The translations under genes and the position numbers were made by a program. Below the pieces are notes generated by a model. It was not told the origin of the DNA. It ran no database searches and saw nothing but the letters and a program-made list of their open reading frames with translations. Of a stretch of DNA of 64,000 nucleotides, positions 62,868 to 64,000 are shown in pieces (position 1 is the first letter of the stretch; each line of letters opens with the position of its first letter). The DNA comes from Mayfieldus sp963740555 (GTDB lineage: Bacteria; Actinomycetota; Thermoleophilia; Solirubrobacterales; 70-9). Where the stretch lies: the NCBI GenBank assembly GCA_963740555.1, contig CAVUES010000010.1, positions 1 to 64,000 of the forward strand, given 5' to 3'.

Positions 62868-64000
62868 ATGACGCTGCCGCCGCAGCACTCCAGCCGGCCC
62901 TCCGTACAGACGGTGCGCTGGTTCTTCCGGCCGATCGAGTTCATGGACGAGGCCCGCAAGCGCTACGGCGAGACCTTCGGCATCTGGTTTCTCGGCTTCA
63001 AGTCGCCGCTCTATCTCACCTCCGACCCGGCGGCGATCAAGGCGGTCTACACCGACAAGGGCAGCACCATGCCCCCGGGGCGGAACGCGACCCTGGAGCC
63101 GGTGATGGGCTCACGCTCGATCCTGCTGCTCGAAGGCTCGGAGCACATGGCGCGCCGCAAGCTGATGCTGCCGGCGTTTCACGGTGAGCGCATGCGCGCC
63201 TATGAGACGGTGATCGAGGAGGTGATCGATCGCGAGATCGACTCATGGCCACAGCGGCAGGAGTTCCGCATCCACCCTCGGATGCAGAGCGTCACCCTCG
63301 AGGTGATCATGCGGGCGGTGTTCGGCGTCACCGACGCAGCCCGACTCGCACGCATGCGCGAGGCGCTCGCGGTGCTGCTGCGCCAAACGGCCTCGCCCGG
63401 CCTGCAGCTGATCGGCCTGGCGAGCCAGCGCTTCGGTCGCTGGGGCCCCTGGCGGCGCTTCGAGAAGACCCTGGGCGGGGTCGATTCCCTGCTCTACGAG
63501 GAGATCGCCGCGCGGCGAGCCGACCCGCAGGTCGATGAGCGCGAGGACATCCTCTCGATGCTGGTCGCCGCCCGCTTCGACGACGGCAGCGAGATGGACG
63601 ACTCCGAGCTGCGCGACCAGCTCGTCACCTTGCTTCTGGCCGGCCACGAAACGACGGCCACGGGGCTCGCATGGACCCTTGACCTGCTGTTGCGCAATCC
63701 GGAGACGCTGCGGCGGCTGCGCGCCGAGATCGCCGAGGGCGGCGACGAATACCTGCGTGCGGTCATCTCCGAATCGTTGCGGCTGCGCCCCGTGATCCCG
63801 CTCGCCGGCCGGCGCACCGCGCACGAGCTCGAGATCGACGGCTTCACGCTTCCCGCGGGCGCCGACATCAGCCCCGCGATCTACCTCGCGCATACCCGTC
63901 CCGACCTATTTCCGGACCCGTTCAGTTTCAAGCCGGAGCGCTTCCTCGACGGCGACGTCGAGACCTATTCCTGGATCCCATTCGGTGGCGGCGTCCGTCG
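62868..64000 (+). CDS. Cytochrome P450, cut by the right window edge
   Basis: The frame is open from ATG 62868 to the end (377 codons). I-helix AGHETTATG (oxygen activation), K-helix ESLRLRP (ExxR) and the PERF region (FKPERFLDG) are present. The last residues FGGGVR begin the haem loop, so the proximal Cys lies just outside. No membrane anchor; class and substrate unknown. SRPSVQTVRWFFRPIEFMDE at the start resembles CYP groups with long N-termini. It is divergent from purC over 100 bases. Confidence 0.93.
   Translation, partial: MTLPPQHSSRPSVQTVRWFFRPIEFMDEARKRYGETFGIWFLGFKSPLYLTSDPAAIKAVYTDKGSTMPPGRNATLEPVMGSRSILLLEGSEHMARRKLMLPAFHGERMRAYETVIEEVIDREIDSWPQRQEFRIHPRMQSVTLEVIMRAVFGVTDAARLARMREALAVLLRQTASPGLQLIGLASQRFGRWGPWRRFEKTLGGVDSLLYEEIAARRADPQVDEREDILSMLVAARFDDGSEMDDSELRDQLVTLLLAGHETTATGLAWTLDLLLRNPETLRRLRAEIAEGGDEYLRAVISESLRLRPVIPLAGRRTAHELEIDGFTLPAGADISPAIYLAHTRPDLFPDPFSFKPERFLDGDVETYSWIPFGGGVR

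Overview
The window is a high-GC chromosome segment from an actinobacterium. Gene content and style (GTG starts, 4-base stop/start overlaps, a ThiS-ThiG fusion, DUF2294 and DUF4395 proteins, IPT-repeat and RTX-type secreted proteins) suggest the Thermoleophilia/Solirubrobacterales. That placement is inferred from protein style, since no rRNA or marker phylogeny was available. No phage, plasmid, insertion sequence or CRISPR array was recognised.

Left part (1-2.9 kb): small accessory genes, including a DUF2294 protein, a decayed isocitrate-lyase/PEP-mutase gene, an isoprenylcysteine-methyltransferase-like membrane protein and an AhpD-like protein. The region 2.9-20.9 kb is the most interesting. 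A minus-strand operon encodes a split PEP-synthase-like phosphotransferase (swivel/His protein plus ATP-grasp protein), a biotin carrier, a carboxyltransferase, a HAD phosphatase and a sulfatase. It faces a quinone-reductase-like gene and an aromatic aldehyde dehydrogenase. Next comes a complete pobA-pcaIJHGBDC operon and an MFS transporter. Near-identical palindromes (core TTGTATACAA) stand before three of these transcription units. Together they read as one regulon for lignin-type phenolics: candidate phosphorylation and carboxylation of a hydroxyphenyl ketone to 4-hydroxybenzoate, then protocatechuate, then beta-ketoadipate.

20.9-34.9 kb: metF, a TIR-like-domain protein, a universal stress protein divergent from a LysR regulator, amtB, an alkyltransferase-like protein, a PQQ-type sugar dehydrogenase, two tRNA-Ala genes, a diguanylate cyclase, an acidic disordered protein, a tandem hairpin array, glutamate dehydrogenase, a D-Ala-D-Ala carboxypeptidase overlapping a rhomboid protease, and a DUF4395-thioredoxin fusion. 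34.9-45.5 kb: a BBE flavoprotein, lipA-lipB, a DUF11/RTX secreted protein, and the 2-oxoacid dehydrogenase genes (E2, E1 beta, E1 alpha, a DsbA-like isomerase, lpdA). Lipoate synthesis thus sits next to its client complex. 45.5-49.3 kb: thiE, a TPP riboswitch driving thiO and a thiS-thiG fusion, HNH-nuclease relics and a tRNA-Lys. 49.3-64 kb: a beta-hydroxyacid dehydrogenase, purH, a large IPT/TIG-repeat surface protein, then purN, purF, purL, purQ, purS and purC on one strand with one secreted-protein gene inserted, and finally a cytochrome P450 cut by the window edge.

At least seven otherwise well-conserved genes (HAD phosphatase, rhomboid, DUF11/RTX protein, lpdA, purL twice, one secreted protein) need a one-base correction to read through. 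Four of these are an apparent extra G in TCGGGC. Because purL and lpdA are housekeeping genes, consensus sequence error is the first explanation. Coordinates of those genes are given as the reconstructed whole gene.
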